31,690 nt of DNA, taken from positions 1-31,690 of the forward strand of contig JAYFPL010000137.1 of assembly GCA_034927775.1 (NCBI GenBank). The letters run 5' to 3'. Under the pieces are notes generated by a model. The model was not told the origin of the DNA and did not search any database. It saw only the letters and a list, made by a program, of their open reading frames with translations. The stretch is from IOR16 sp034927775 (GTDB lineage: Bacteria; Bacillota; Clostridia; Peptostreptococcales; Anaerovoracaceae). Shown here piece after piece: positions 31,654-31,690 of this stretch; positions within the stretch are counted from its first letter, which is position 1; each line of letters starts with the position of its first letter. Both the position numbers and the translations under genes were made by a program.

Positions 31654-31690
31654 ATCGCCGTTATATATAAGGAAACTTAGATTAATGAAT

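Noticed and set aside
1..31690. CRISPR arrays, tRNA/rRNA genes, insertion sequences and attachment sites
   Set aside because: No regular direct repeats, cloverleaf or rRNA-like stretches, transposase motifs or integrase genes were seen by eye; absence is not proven without a search.

Overview
The window looks like chromosome from a low-GC, strictly anaerobic member of the Clostridia (Firmicutes). The evidence is the AT-rich sequence, strong GGAGG-type ribosome binding sites, TTGACA/TATAAT-type promoters, the ylxM-ffh pair, a T-box in front of thrS, a clostridial-type [FeFe]-hydrogenase, two YtrA-type regulator/ABC cassettes and several small Firmicutes families (DUF503, DUF2007, YqxD, CGGC). 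I cannot assign a genus. No tRNA, rRNA, CRISPR array or insertion sequence was seen.

Layout. From 1 to about 19 kb nearly everything is on the minus strand: ffh (cut by the window edge) and ylxM behind a clear promoter; an Orn/Lys/Arg-type decarboxylase with sppA; a TM1586-type nitroreductase with a DMT exporter; a secreted copper-amine-oxidase-N (stalk) protein; a DUF503 protein; then an accessory stretch (7.2-10.4 kb) of small membrane and hypothetical genes around yqxD, a PAAR-like DUF4280 spike-tip gene and a short VgrG/gp5-like beta-helix gene. Next come a MocR regulator and a CGGC protein, a cobalt/nickel ECF transporter (cbiM-cbiQ-cbiO), and a two-gene [FeFe]-hydrogenase operon in which HydA is paired with a fusion of a NuoF iron-sulfur end and a GltD-like NAD(P)H/FAD oxidoreductase. 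Between 19.2 and 26.1 kb the plus strand carries two YtrA-regulator/ABC-transporter operons, each with an obvious palindromic operator, separated by a BaiN/HI0933-type flavoprotein. From 26.1 kb on come a short minus-strand transcription unit encoding two unrecognised small peptides (27 and 45 aa), a DUF2007 gene, a small winged-helix-like gene, an M20 amidohydrolase, thrS with its T-box leader, and one hypothetical gene.

Most worth a second look: (1) the two-peptide unit at 26.1-26.8 kb, with a near-consensus promoter, nested inverted repeats, two strong ribosome binding sites and a terminator; (2) the minimal hydrogenase operon that lacks separate HydB/HydC genes but has a GltD-type partner; (3) the orphan DUF4280 plus truncated spike pair, with no sheath, tube or baseplate genes in view; (4) the 43-bp palindrome controlling the second YtrA cassette. 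All functional calls rest on motif and family recognition by eye; no database search was run.
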